Origin: Phytophthora quininea | Lineage: Eukaryota; Oomycota; Peronosporomycetes; Peronosporales; Peronosporaceae | DNA length: 64,000 nucleotides | Reading direction: 5' to 3' | Assembly (NCBI GenBank): GCA_011947345.1 | Contig: JAAVTG010000733.1 | Coordinates: forward strand, 1 to 64,000 | Shown: one piece after another, positions 33,424-45,184 of the stretch | Layout: each line of letters opens with the position of its first letter | How positions within the stretch are numbered: position 1 is the stretch's first letter | Translations under genes and position numbers: made by a program | The notes under the pieces: model-generated | Database searches by the model: none | What the model was told of the DNA's origin: nothing | What the model saw: only the letters and a program-made list of their open reading frames with translations

Positions 33424-36277
33424 ATGACGACGGCTTCCGAGGCCAAGAAGAAGGGCGCGCGCCGCCGCATGAAGCAGATGCAGGGGTTGCTGCTGCTCTC
33501 GCGGCTGGATGAGGCGGCGCGGCGCCACGCGTCGTCGGGCAGGGCCAAGCCGCAGCGCGTCACGGTCGTGCTGCAGCCGCAGCTACTGGAGCTGAGCTAC
33601 TCGGCGCTGGTGGGGAGCAGCCATTTCTAAAGGGGACTGTGGAGGAACGGACCTGCACTAACATTTGATATTGGTGGACGGGAACCTGCAGGCCGACCAG
33701 GACATGGTGCATCCGCTAGGACGCATCGATCTGCGCGAGGCCAAGCTGGAGCAGGTACCGGACGGCTTCGTCATCTACGAGGCAGGCCAAGGGGCCCGTA
33801 AGGTCAGTGTAGGGCAGGAAGAAACAGGGGAGAGTACAGTGAAGATGCTGACAGAGAGACCTGCTGTACAGAAGTTCAAGCTCCAGGACAAGGACAAGGC
33901 CACGACCGACGCCTGGTTCTTCGCCGTCTACACGGCTATCACGGAGTACGAGCGACTCCCCATCAGCGCCAGCGAAGACGTCGGCCACAAGTTCTCGGCG
34001 GTGCTCACGTCCAGTCTTCGGGACGAACACACGGACGTGGTGGTGCGTGTCCTTCCGCCCCTTGTGACACATGGAGACAGATGGAGTAACAGGTGGCGCT
34101 ATTGTGTCCGTTCAAACAGGAGTTCGAACTGTCATGTCAGTTGGTGCTGCCTGCGCGTCCGATCGACAAGCCCAGCATCAAGTGGAAGACCTGGAAGACG
34201 TTCGCCGAGCTGCAGTCCTTTGACGAGTACGAAAAGCCATTTCCTTTGTTGAGTGGGCCGGTGAGAAGTGATACTAACTCGATAATATTTGTAGCGAGCT
34301 GCGTGTATCGTTCGGCAGTCATATGACACAGATTGGCTTCCCGCGAGACCGAAAGCGCGACTCATTTTTCGGCGGAATGCGAAAAAATCGTTGCAGGATC
34401 TCAAGGAACAGCAACTTGCGCTTTACGTCGAGCAGGTTTGTTGTTGTTGTCGGGAGTGATCCAGCCATTTGCCATTGTCCTCATGTGACTACTGCTAATG
34501 TTGGTGCAAAGGTTTTCCAAATGCCAGAAATCTCGGTTGAGCCTGTGCTGGTGGAGAAAGTGAAGCGATTCCTTGGCTTTGATTCGTTCTTTGAGATTAC
34601 GGTACATGATTGCTTTTCCACGTCCAAAAATCTTGGATTGCTGACAAGCGCCGTATTTGGATGTTATAGGCCCTCCCTGTTGATGAATCTGATGGTGCTG
34701 TTGAGGAGGCGCCAGTTTGCGAGGAAACACCGGTTAGCGATGAACCGGTGCTAACTGTAGAGGCCTCGAAATTTGACGAGGCGCCAGAAGCTTCCAGTGC
34801 TTCAGAGCCCCCGTATTCCAGCGGTGGATCTGAACCTCCCCACTCTAGTGGCGGGTCAGAACCCCTCATTCTGGAGGTATATTGGAGTCTCCTCATTTCA
34901 GTGAAGCGCAGGAGATGATAACTCAGCCCACAAGTGATCCTGTGAACTATCAACCACAAGTGCCTGCAATCCAATACTCCAATACGGTGCCTACGAGTTC
35001 GCCCCCTGCTTTGTTAAGAAGAACGAGCTCAGCTACGCTGGAAGACAGTGGAGAAGAGTTCGTTGAAGTCGTTCCGGTGACTGATCCGAAGGTTGCCAAA
35101 AAGCTCCACAAACAGATTATCCAGACAGTTCGTGAGCTGGTGTCTTATGACGAGGAGCGCGTCCAAGATTTCCAGGACCAGACCAAGGACTTTGGTCGAG
35201 AGAAGACGTCCGCAATGGAGTACTGCGCCTTCCTTCTCGGTGCAGTAGGTGCTCAGGAGTGTTGTAAGTTAATCCCGGAGATGGCGAAGCTTCTTCCGGA
35301 TAACGTAAAAGGGACGAGTTGCTGCAGGCTAGAGCAGCTATCTGGAGACGCACTCACAGAAGGAACCGTAGACGCTCGAAGCAGTTCTCGGAGAGCGTCG
35401 TGTTGCAAAAGCAAAAGGAGGAGCAGCACCAAGTGGAGAGTGTGCACAGCAGAATGCGTCCTAAATCGGACAGTCTAGGCGCCCTGAACTATAGCTCGGA
35501 GCCAGTGCAACTCCCGCAAATACCGGTACGGAACTCTATGGTTGAACGGCCGACGCCGACAATCGATGCCGATATCCACAACCACGCTAGCAACAATGGC
35601 GCAGTTTCGGCCCCTGTTCGTCGTGGTGGGCTCGCTGACCCACGGCGTCATCTCAATCGGCGCGCTTCATTCAACTCGATGTTTGGTGAAGCGGTGCCGC
35701 CTGATCCGATCAAAGAAGAGGAAAACCCGGCGGAGAAGGATTCGGACGACGACAGTGACAGTGATGATAGTCTCCTGGACCACCCTCGTGTAACCAACCA
35801 AGAGTTGACGCCGATAGAAAGAAAGCAATCCTTAAACGGAACCGCTTGGACGAGACCGTCAGATCTTCGACGCCAGAACCCGTCGTTTATGGATGAGGAC
35901 GATGAGGACGATAGCACCGAAGACGACGAGGTGAATCGACGAGCCCGGCGCTCTCGTCGAAGCCGACACCGCCACCAAAGTGGGAGCAGCAATAAAAGCC
36001 TGGACAAGCAACGTACTGTAAAAGAGCGACCGTCGTCTCGTGGTGGCCTCACGCGGTCAGGATCTTCTCAGCTCAGCTCCTCTTTATTGAGAGCGACGAA
36101 GAGCCTAGTGGCGCCGAGGGCGAAGATAGCCACACGCGATTCCGTAGGAGCCAGCGCCGCGCCAGTCGCAAATTTGACGAGGAAGCAAAGTCCGGACCCG
36201 CCTTCGAGGAGGAGAACCCAGTGTTGGCGCGCCTCAAGAAGCAGGGAGCCGTAAATTTTATGATGCAGATCCACTGA
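33424..36277 (+). CDS. PH-PX domain phosphoinositide-binding protein
   Basis: ATG at 33424 opens MTTASEAKKKGARRRM. An N-terminal PH-like domain (QGLLLLSRLDE to DAWFFAVYTAITEY) is split by introns at 33610-33691 and 33798-33871. A PX domain follows (EFELSCQLVLPARP, then FGSHMTQIGFP, RPKARLIFRRNAKKSLQ and VEKVKRFLGF), interrupted by introns at 34043-34119, 34248-34294 and 34436-34511. One more intron is at 34602-34669. The remaining 500 residues are Ser/Pro-rich, then a helical stretch (KKLHKQIIQTVRELVSYDEE), then acidic and Arg-rich low complexity ending ARLKKQGAVNFMMQIH. PX domains bind PI3P, so an endosomal sorting-nexin-like role is inferred. Single-base breaks near 34345, 34862 (C run), 35308 (A/G runs) and 36085. 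Lies divergent from the PI4-kinase gene, another phosphoinositide protein. Confidence 0.75.
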
Positions 36278-36487
36278 CGGGGAAATTGTGCATATTTCTG
36301 TAGGTAAATTCATTGTGTTGCTAGAACCGATAAATAACTAAATCGCTTTTGACTGTTTGCCTTGTGTTGGAAACGTTTGGGTTTGTTCACTTCCAACTTG
36401 GGAGTATTGTATAATCCATCCAATTTTAGCAGATGCAACACTTGATGACATCGTCCTTGTCTTATTGTCTATTTCTCTGCGCTGAGA

Positions 36488-38165
36488 ATGGCGGCAGTCT
36501 CAAGCCAGGAACTGCAAGATGCATGGGAGAAAGTCAAGGCCATGACAATTCTTCCGGAGGTTGGTTCATATTTTTTTCGCGTGTAAGCTCAGCAGATCAG
36601 TCATTTTTCGGTTTTGCAGCCTCCAGAGCCGAAGCTTCCTACGTTCGGGCCAAAGATGCCCATGAAAAGCAAGCTGCACGCTATCCAGACCGTTATTACA
36701 GCGTTAGAGTGAGTGTCTATTGTGAAGGTGCCGATAGACTTTACGGCTTAAATGATTTATTTACTTGACAGATACAACTACACCGGAACACTGTACTTTG
36801 ATGTGAACAAGAACCGCAGCTTCAAAAGCATCGCCAACACTGCAAAGGATATTCTCCGGGATGGACTTCCCATCCAGTGCCTTGAAGCGGTTTTCTTGGG
36901 GGCCTACCTGACAGCCGGGCTTCCGAACCTCGATCGATTTCCAATCAGCTTCAAGACTAGCGCAGGAACATCAACACATCGGCACATCGTTTTGGGCGTA
37001 CGCCACCAGCAGCAGAAATGGGGAGCATTGGGTCTCAGTCGATGCGACAAGCTGATGAACAAGGAAGTCAAGTTCGACTCTGAGCGAGCTGGTGCTCGAC
37101 TATTGCAACGAATTTCAGAACATCTACCACAAGGTGGAAAAAGTCAACGTGGGTTTCCCGCTTACCCACGACATCCATTCATCCGAGCGCGTCGAGTGGC
37201 GGGTTGGTGCAGTCCCCACTTGTATTCTCTGCGATTCTTCTGGTAACTTACGCTTCACATTTCTAGGTGCTCAATCTCTCCCTTGATACGAATTCCTGGG
37301 CCGACGTGGCTAAACAACTCGACACCTTTGCGAAAGATGCCGCAGAGCTTGATAGTTTCAAGAAGACGAAGGGTGAGCTCCCGGCTTGGTTTCACACCAA
37401 ATATGCTTTGAATGCGCCGGAAATTGAGTTGACGCGATCCCCTCGACGCAATCGCAGCTCTTTTAGCGACGAATACGATGATGACGACGAGGAACCCTCA
37501 GAGCCCGCACCGTGGAAGAGGCCAGAACCCCTCCGATCATTGTGACACCGGGCGAAATTGTGTTCAAGAAGCCGTCGACGGTAAGCAGGTCAATTTGGTC
37601 GCTTTCGATATCGTGTTGGTTTTGATGTTTGGAGTTTGCTTGCTGCTGCAGGCCTCAATTTCAGCTCCACCAACAAACATATTCTTGCAGAACACCACCA
37701 TGTCCCCATATCTGGTTGAAATCGAGGACACCTCCGGTCTATTGGAAATCGTGACAAAAGCTCAACCGATGGTGCCACGCGAGAAGACGCAGCAAACGGA
37801 GACCAACCTGGATAATGATAAACCAGTGTCAACCTTTCGCATTTCAGCGGTAAGAACTCGGCCAACATTTTAAAGTCACCACTCACCTCCATGTTATTTT
37901 CTCGGCCTTCCAGAAGGGAATGATCGTGGTGGCTATCAAGTACAATCTTCACCAACCTGATAAAATAAAGTCTACAGAGCTGTCCAAGCCGGCCAAAACA
38001 GGAGATAACGCTCATGAGTCTTTTACGGAGAGCGACGACTCCAACGAACCCCACCAGACCGTCACGTTCCGATGCACTCCCACGGCACGCGACAGCCTAG
38101 ACGACGAACTACCCGACGCAGAGACGTACACACACGACGCACCGTTTGTCTTGAAGGACATGTAG
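36488..38165 (+). CDS. VASH: Vasohibin-type tubulin tyrosine carboxypeptidase
   Basis: Six exons; introns at 36560-36619, 36709-36771, 37203-37266, 37581-37651 and 37850-37913. About 450 residues, versus about 365 in human VASH1. The catalytic core runs from EYNYTGTLYFDV (residue 54) to about 200. The Cys in LPIQCLEAV (about 90), His in THRHIVLGV (about 125) and Ser in ALGLSR (about 143) match the vasohibin triad in identity and spacing (35 residues from Cys to His in both). FPISFKTS and VEWRVLNLSLD are further family blocks. Vasohibins remove the C-terminal Tyr of alpha-tubulin, normally with the small partner SVBP, which I do not see here. An acidic linker is followed by a C-terminal segment of about 170 residues (PGEIVFKKPS to VLKDM) that looks like a beta-sandwich and is not part of animal vasohibins as I know them. 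Single-base breaks near 37078 and 37510. Confidence 0.88.
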
Positions 38166-38371
38166 ACAGCCAGCCAGCAAACCACGAAGATAAAAGCCTC
38201 TATTGATCCCCTCTCGTCGTCTATTGTGTGAAATACTCCATGGCCTTCTCAAAGACCACAGCCATGACTGCAAAGCCCGCCGCACCCTTGGCAGTGTTCT
38301 GCACCAGCACTTCATCAACAGCACACAACGAAAACACCCACAGTCAGCACAGCTAAATAAATAACTAATGA

Positions 38372-38808
38372 CTACTTCCCAAACTCACACTTCGGTCCTG
38401 CTTTCCTGGCAGCCCAGCCGCCTAAAGCTCCGCCCGACACGCCTCCAGCCAAAATGGGGTTGAGGATGTCGTGCGCTGCTCGCTCTCGCTCGATGACGCA
38501 TTCGACGCCAGCAAAGATACCGCCCACCATGGCGAATTCCTTGAGAAGTAGATGCTGCGCACCCAACCGGCCTTGATGGACTTGCTGAAGCCGTTGTAGA
38601 GCTGCTCGCGCATGTTGCGCCCCACCAGCTCGCCGTGTGCGCCTTCGAAGGTGCCGAGGAACGTGCCGAGACCCACACCCATGCCTGCGCCCATGACCAC
38701 CGCCATCACGCTGCGCTTCCAGCAGCTCTCGCGCGAGTCGGTCAGGAACTGGTTGAGCTCGTAGGCCGCGCGCTGCCCCAGCGGCGGCTGACCATCCTCG
38801 CCCGTCAT
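38372..38808 (-). CDS. TIM22: Mitochondrial inner-membrane translocase subunit Tim22
   Basis: About 145 residues, single exon. The Tim17/Tim22/Tim23 family pattern is clear: a Gly-rich first membrane segment ([19 protein letters not shown]), a loop, then [18 protein letters not shown], and a last Gly/Ala segment ([16 protein letters not shown]). The VECVIE block with acidic and Cys residues is typical of Tim22, the channel of the carrier translocase that inserts multispanning proteins. The frame breaks once near 38545, where one A is missing before the KEFAMVGG block. Divergent from the membrane-protein gene, with 110 bp between starts. Confidence 0.85.
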
Positions 38809-38918
38809 GGTCTCTACAACGTTTTACAGTATCAGCTACGAATTAGAGATGATTTTGACGCGACCTTTTCATTATCGAAAAAGGACGGCTCAAGTCAAGT
38901 GACCGCAAGCGACCTAGG
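38809..38918. promoter_or_regulatory. Divergent promoter region, Tim22 / IPT-like membrane protein
   Basis: 110 bp separates the two start codons. Contains TCAAGTCAAGTGACC near 38890, similar to TCAA/TTGA-type sequences seen near other starts in the window. Confidence 0.4.
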
Positions 38919-41900
38919 ATGCGCATGCGGTTGCGTGCGCCCGACGAGCCCGAGGCCGAGAACAGCTACGAGGGCGACGGACTCATGATCTCGGCGCCAT
39001 CCACCCCGGAGCGCCGCATCCTGCCGCTGGACGTGGGCTCACCCGAGTACATCGAGGAGCGGCTGGACAACCTCAAGCGCCGCCCCAAGTGGATAGACTT
39101 TTAGACCAGTACGTCCAGGACCATCCGGGTAGCGATAGCGAAGACGAATCGCGGACGAGTGGAGGGAGGAGCAGAGCCAACAGACGCCAGGGTTCCTTCG
39201 AACGGCGCTGTGGTCGCTGCTGGTTGTGACCTGTGCGCCGCTGCTGCTTGTCTGCAGCCCGTGTCTTCGACACAAGGGCGTTGGGTAAGGAGTTAGAGCT
39301 GTGCACAGTTAATTTACTATTGAATCTGAGCTGTTACTCTGTGTGGTGATGCAGGTTCTGGCCGTTAGGATGCCGCTCGATGAAGGAGCTGGTAGGATGT
39401 GCAGCATCAAATGTGGCGTTCATACTGCTTGGGTTAACGCTGATGTACTGGACAATTTGCCATGAACTGCCGGATTTCAGACATGTGGGCAGCATGGAGG
39501 TGGCTCTGGTGCGAAGGCACGAGAGATCCAGAGATCCGTGGATATGTGCAACTCGGCACTGCTCCAGTGGGAACAGACGGTTGCTCAAGAGCTCTGCATG
39601 CCTGTGGGGATCGATGGATCGCTGCTATTCTTGAATGGTTACCTGCTGCTGCATTGCCACCGGCGATGGGCTCGATATGTGATGGTGGCAATCGCGCTAC
39701 TGTTTGCCGTGGATATGCCGTCCAAGCTGTATGGAGCTACATTCCCTGCACCTGAGATTCTTAAAGTGGACCCGACATATGCAATGGTAAATGAAGAGAT
39801 CGTCGTAGCGTTGGATGGCAAGAATCTAAAGCCAGGAGGAAGTGTGGCTTGGGTTGCTTACTGGGGCTGCGCAACCACGTCCAACGTGGACGCATGCGAG
39901 AAGCAGTTCCCATCGACGTTCGAGGATGGAGTAGTTCCGGTTACTTTCAAGTCTCTGGACCACTATATTCCGTGCTATCGCGACCCGCCAAATCCACTCA
40001 AAGCGCAGGAATACCAATGCTATGCAAACGTTCGGATTCGTGTCAAAGATAAACACAGTATCCCTGGATGGTCCAGAGGGACCCCTCAAGCATCGCAAGA
40101 CTTGCGGCCAGCAGAAGTAAAGAGAGGCTCCATTCTGATGAGATGCACGATGAAAAACAACTGTTGAGGTACAATTGCTGGACAACGCGGAAGAATATAT
40201 TTCTGAAGAGCGCTTTTTTCTCCTGAAGGCGTGGATACTCGTGGAGACATCCAGTCTGATATTTCACAAGAAGAATCTGTGGATTCTACTGACTTCGCGC
40301 AAGATGACAACCTGGAAGGAACGCCTGTTGAGGATATTGCAGAACAAAATAGCTCCACCGTGCTAGCCATTGAGGATGAAAAATCGGATGAGCTACGAGT
40401 GAAAGATCCTGAAACGACTATTACTGGTGAGAATACGACGACAAACGAAGGACATATCGACGTGGAAGATGCAAACTCAGTTAGTACAGTCAACATCGTT
40501 GAGCTAAGCGACCAAGAATATGTGATGACTCCCGAGAATTCAGAGATATACGCCGAACTAGTTGATTCTGAGCAAGACGGACTTCAGACAGTAGTTGATA
40601 CATCTGATGTAATGGAGACTGATCTCCCGGAAGTGACAAAGCTCGAAGACGAAGAGGGAGAAACGAGCTGGATTACTACAGGCGATGACATCATTGAGGA
40701 AACGAAGGCCTCCGAACTCGTTGATACCTCTACTATCCTCGAAGAAGACCTGGAGGGAACGGAAGTTAGTATTGCAACTCAAAATGAAGAAGGAAGTGAT
40801 GACACTGTCGCCGAACCAGCTCGTGATGAAGTGACTCCACAGCTGAACCCGGTTATCGTTGCCGATAACGACGAAGACACAGCTTTTGGTATGGAAGCTA
40901 AAGACATTTCCGAGGAGAACGAAAAATCGATACCCAGCGAGACCGATCAGGATGGTGGCGAGGACGAAGCTGCGAAAGACGAAAAACTGAGTTCATCGTC
41001 TATTGTTGACAGCAACGAGGAAACCAAAACTGTCGAGCTGGATGCCCAAGAAAATCTAATGGCAGCCAAAAACGATACAACAGAGACTAAAGCAGCGGGT
41101 CGTGATGGTGTGCTTAACGAAATAACGCCTAAAGAGGAAAGTGGAAAGGGTGATCCAGTTGAGCAAAACCAAGGTACACAATTCAGCGAGCTGGAGCACG
41201 ACGATCTTAACGAGGGCATGATAACAAAAGAAGGCAGTGATGTGACAGAAGAGGAGACACGAATTGCAAAGCTAAATGTGCAGGACGGTGAAACTTCACC
41301 CTGCTCCGGCCAAACTCGAGGAAAGAGACGCAGAGGCTCGTGAGCCAGAACAAGACGATTTTCTACCTATCCTCAATGCAGTGCAGGAGTCAAATGCTGA
41401 CACGGAACAACAAGTGGATTTTGCTACATCTAACACTGACGATGAAGTGTCAAATGTGCTGAGCATTTTGAAAGACGAGAAGACCAGTCTGATTATTGTC
41501 ATGGAAGACGACATGAAAGACAATTTGGATGGCCCAACGGACGAAGGCGGCGAAGATTCTGAAGATATGTCAACAGATATTGCGACCTCGAATTCTGTTG
41601 AGAGTGAGATTATTGCTACCACTGAAAAGATTTCAGAAATCAGCGATGCACTGAAAGAAGTCGAGGTGACTGTCAAAGCGGATGCAAACGTTCTTGTGGA
41701 CACAACCCAAAGTGATGATGTAGTATCGCTCGTAGAGACAACTGCAATTGGGGACAAGGCAACAGTCCCCGACGACCTAGTGGAGGTGACAACAACGACG
41801 GAGAGCAAAGTTCAAGACGAAAATCCACTCGGAAAGAGACACAAGTGGAACGAATTTAACTCCCCAGTCGGAAAACTTGCCAAAGCGATCAAGCAGATGT

Positions 41901-42127
41901 CGGTGACATCCATGCTTCAAGATATGACTGAGGGTACGGCAACGGGCAACCAGAAATCTGGCACGGAGTCAAAACCCGATCCGAGCGATACCAACGCGGG
42001 CGCTACAGCTCCTGCTAAGCGCTCTAAGAAGCGGAAGACCCCAGCGGGCCGAAAAGCCAAGAACTCTCGCGATGCAGAAGTGGAGTCGATTGTCGCGGAG
42101 GCTGCCGGACACACCGCTGCGGTTTGA
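38919..42127 (+). CDS. Membrane protein with IPT-like domain and long acidic tail
   Basis: ATG at 38919 opens MRMRLRAPDEPE. About 90 polar residues precede a membrane segment (LWSLLVVTCAPLLLVCSP), an intron at 39285-39354, a second membrane segment (NVAFILLGLTLMYWTI), a soluble stretch with CNSALLQWEQTVAQE, and a third (RWARYVMVAIALLFAV). Then comes a likely non-cytosolic domain with the IPT/TIG-like opening PEILKVDPTYAMVNEEI and KNLKPGGSVAW and four or more Cys. The last 650 residues or so are Glu/Asp/Ser/Thr-rich and disordered, ending with a basic cluster (KRSKKRKTPAGRKAK). Frame breaks near 39103, 39200, 39510, 40160-40230 and 41330 make the joins uncertain, especially between ectodomain and tail; two adjacent genes cannot be excluded. 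Function not recognised. Confidence 0.5.
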
Positions 42128-42243
42128 TGGGAGAGCCTCGAATATAGTTTCATGATAGTTTTTTTCAGCATTCAACAAGATGCCTAGTGTTGGTGCATTT
42201 AGCTTCACAGGTTCACACCTCACACGAAAAAATCGAGTCCTTT

Positions 42244-43440
42244 CTACACAACGGATGCCGACTCAGACGACGTTTGTGCACCAGCAATGGCGTCACGAAG
42301 AACCTCCGCAAGCCTGTAAAACTTCGCGCTTTCAAGCTGCGCGTTCACCCGATTTGTTTCGCACAGTTTCTCTTGCAATGCAATTTTCTGCTCCATGTGC
42401 TTTTCTCGTAGTGCCAGCTCGCGCTCACGCAGCTCTACCTCTTTCTTAAAGCGCATCTTGTCGAACTCGAGGCGCTCTCGGTCCAGCGCGATCTGCTCCG
42501 TCAGATGCTTTTCATAATCAAATGCCCCTCGAGACGACGCTGCACTTGAGGCTGTAGCAAGCACACAAGTGGTTTAGAACAGATGCATTCACAATACGAT
42601 CGAATGCATGCCTTACCGTTGTAGCTCTAGCGAGAACAACCCATTCAACGAGGAATGAAGTACCGTCAGAAAACAAAAAGACCACATAACGTCAATGACT
42701 CACCAGTGATGCTGTAAGTTGTGCGGCACCATTGTGCCCAGCTCCATTCAGCCCACTCGACGCATTCTGAGCGGCTTGTGCTGCTACATGCTGCGCCTCC
42801 GCCGTCGCTTGTGCCTGTGCCAGAGCTTGAGCCTGCGCTTGGGCGTACGCCATCTCCGAGTCGCCATTGAGCGTCGATCCTCCCAGAACATCGTCCACCA
42901 TGGGCAGGTGGTCATACAGCTCTCCCTGCCCTTGCAGCTGCAGGAACCTAGCTCGCACTGCCTCCTGCTTGGGCAGCAGCTCGTACTCCCCCAGCGGCGT
43001 GGGTGGGCGCCCACCAAGTGGCTGCGGATGTTGTCTACTCGGAATGCACGGAAGAATTTGGTGGTGGTCAGCGAGCGCCGCCGCCGCTTCTTAGAGTCGT
43101 TGCCAGCCTCGGCGTCCGCCTGCACCAGCTGCTCGTACTTGCCCTCGCGCCCGAAGGTCTTGCACAAGCCGCACATGGCCAGTAGAACCTCACCAGACAC
43201 GGGGTCCCGCTCCACCACCGTCAGTCCGAACTCCATCTCATACTTGGGTTGCCAGTTGTGGCGCTTGGACTGCTTGAGAGCCGCAGCGCGTCGTTTCTGC
43301 GCCTCTTGTGCGACCTCGTTCTGCTCGGCTGTGTCGTCCTCGCGCTTCCGACGTACGCCAGTGAGCTGGTCGGCGTCTAGGGGCGATGATGGCACCAGGA
43401 GCTGTTCGCTCGCGGCGGCAGTGTCCGCATGGGCCTCCAT
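42244..43440 (-). CDS. BED-like zinc-finger protein with coiled coil
   Basis: ATG at 43440 opens MEAHADTAAASEQLL. Residues about 65-140 hold an aromatic-rich zinc-finger-like unit: WQPKYEMEFGLTVVE, the pair CGLC, a basic insert, then FFRAFRVDNIRSHLVGAHP with two His. This C-x2-C...H-x4-H layout resembles BED-type fingers. It is followed by a Gln/Ala-rich stretch (YAQAQAQALAQAQATAEA), an intron at about 42552-42703 (152 nt, long for this window), and a charged coiled coil (LTEQIALDRERLEFDKMRF onwards). A transcription-factor-like or transposase-derived DNA-binding role is inferred. Frame breaks near 43005 (G run) and close to the intron. It ends 117 bp from the convergent membrane-protein gene. 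Confidence 0.65.
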
Positions 43441-43541
43441 CGTTCCCAGTCAAAATATGACGATATAAATTGACAATAAAGTCAAATTGTTGAAGGCAAG
43501 TTGTTGTCTATTGATAACTTGACGCAGACATCCATTTCTCG
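43441..43541. promoter_or_regulatory. Divergent promoter region, BED-like gene / duplicated-repeat gene
   Basis: 101 bp between divergent starts, AT-rich, with GTCAAAATATGAC at 43449, AATTGAC and AGTCAAATTG close together. CATCCATTTCTC just before the + start resembles the oomycete initiator-type pyrimidine motif, weakly. Confidence 0.4.
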
Positions 43542-45082
43542 ATGCCGGAAGCGATTGCCACCAAGCCCAAGAGTGCGAGTATGACTCGACGCAATTCCAC
43601 GGGTAGTCCCAGTGCGACAAGATCGGCTGAAGCGAAGGAGTTGAGCAAGCACAAGTACGACTCTCCGTTCGACGTGAGCCTCGTCGCCGCGAGGAAGAAG
43701 TCGCAGCAGGAGCGACTGTGGGAGATTTTCACCACGTACGCGCTGCAGATCTCGAGCGAAGACCCGACGAGGATTCGCATCGTGAATGTTGTCAAGTTGC
43801 TGCAAGACTGCGGCATCATCGATGACACTAATTCAGAGGAGGCGAAAATGGTCGAGAAGGAGGTCACCATCGTGTGCGAGGCCTTTCTAAAAGCCCACCC
43901 GACTGACCGAGATAGCAGCAAGAAGCTCGACTTCACTGCGTTCCTAGCACTACTGCTGCATTTCGCCAAAATGGTAAGTGAGCTAGTTACAGATGAAAAG
44001 GTTTCATCTCAACTCTATTTCTTTTTGCTTGCGTGCAGTCTGGTGATCGAGATCCGAGCCGAGCGTACGACTCGCTGGTGCGTACATGTCTGGAGAAGCA
44101 GCAAAAGACGAGGTAAGTCTGGCATTTTTTTAACGATAGTAAGCTGATGCCTGTTGTAGAGTTCGCGGCGTGGTTTCCCAGGAAGTAGAGGACTGCAAGA
44201 AGGTGCTCACTGCATTCGAGGACCCTCTCACAAAGGTAGCGTTTGCATACATTTGAGACCATGATTGCTTTCTTTTCTGACATGTTATCGCTCAGATTTT
44301 CTTGTATTATGCAGCTCAAAGCCACAGCAAACTTGAGAAGATTGACCCGAAAATGGATCAGCTCAGTCCGTCACACATGGGCTATGTCGAGGCGGTAGCG
44401 TTCGCCCGAAAATACGGGATTATTGCTCACAGTGTGATGACAACGACCGAGTTTGCCACAATTTATATCGACAGTCTTCCCAAGGCTCCTACTACAGAGT
44501 ACGACCGTGTGTTGACGTACGCGGCTTTCTGTGAGCTGCTCGTGCGGTTGGCCAAGAAAGCATGCACCACCAAAATATTTCCGCAGAGCGGAGCTTAAAG
44601 TAAGCAAACTTTCATTTTGGTCATCAAATATGTAAACTAATCTTCTTCCTGTATCACAGAGGTTTGCTCCAAGTGATGTGGCTTGCCTTGGCATCCACGT
44701 CGCCTCGAGCGTTGAAGATTACTGACGTCCTCAAGTCAGATCGGATCGATGTATGTATTGCTATCCTTTTCAATTCTCGTTGCCACTTTTGTATTGATAA
44801 TTGTCCTACTAGGTTACCAAGCACTTCCTCATTCACTTCGAAAAGTTTTGGAAGAGAGAGCGCTACGAGTGAGTTCACAACCAGCATTACTTGTTCTTCG
44901 CTCACTAACAGTGATCGTTCCCCGGCAGGAATTATTTCGGCGACCGGCCTATGGTGCCATCTCCTCCGAAATCATCTCTCATACGTGGACAGAGTACAAA
45001 TACAGACAACGCCAAGAAGCTGCAACGCAGGAACAGCGTGCAATTACCTGCACCTGCCGCATTGGAATCAAGAACGATGTAA
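43542..45082 (+). CDS. Hypothetical protein with an internal duplication
   Basis: Seven exons; introns at 43974-44038, 44113-44159, 44236-44295, 44600-44659, 44751-44812 and 44869-44928, all with GT-AG ends. ATG at 43542 opens MPEAIATKPKSASM. Two helical blocks align loosely: LWEIFTTYALQI...VVKLLQDCGIID...LDFTAFLALLLHFA and TKIFLYYAAQS...AVAFARKYGIIA...LTYAAFCELLVRLA. Each has about 90 residues and resembles a pair of degenerate EF-hand-like modules with no obvious calcium loops. The C-terminus reads TKHFLIHFEKFWKRERYE and NYFGDRP before a basic tail and stop at 45082. A frame break near 44560 must be bridged. No function recognised. Convergent with the pol I gene, 102 bp apart. Confidence 0.65.
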
Positions 45083-45184
45083 GCTCTTTTACAAAAGAAC
45101 ATGTATATTGTAGGCTCATGAACATGAAATGAACTTGCATGATGTACCTGTGCTCTTCTATTTGCTTTCTAATGATACCCTTGC

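Noticed and set aside
34895..34925. A 25-nt intron (GTATATTGG...TTTCAG) in the PH-PX gene
   Set aside because: Too short to be spliced. Adding one C to the upstream C run restores the frame through this stretch.
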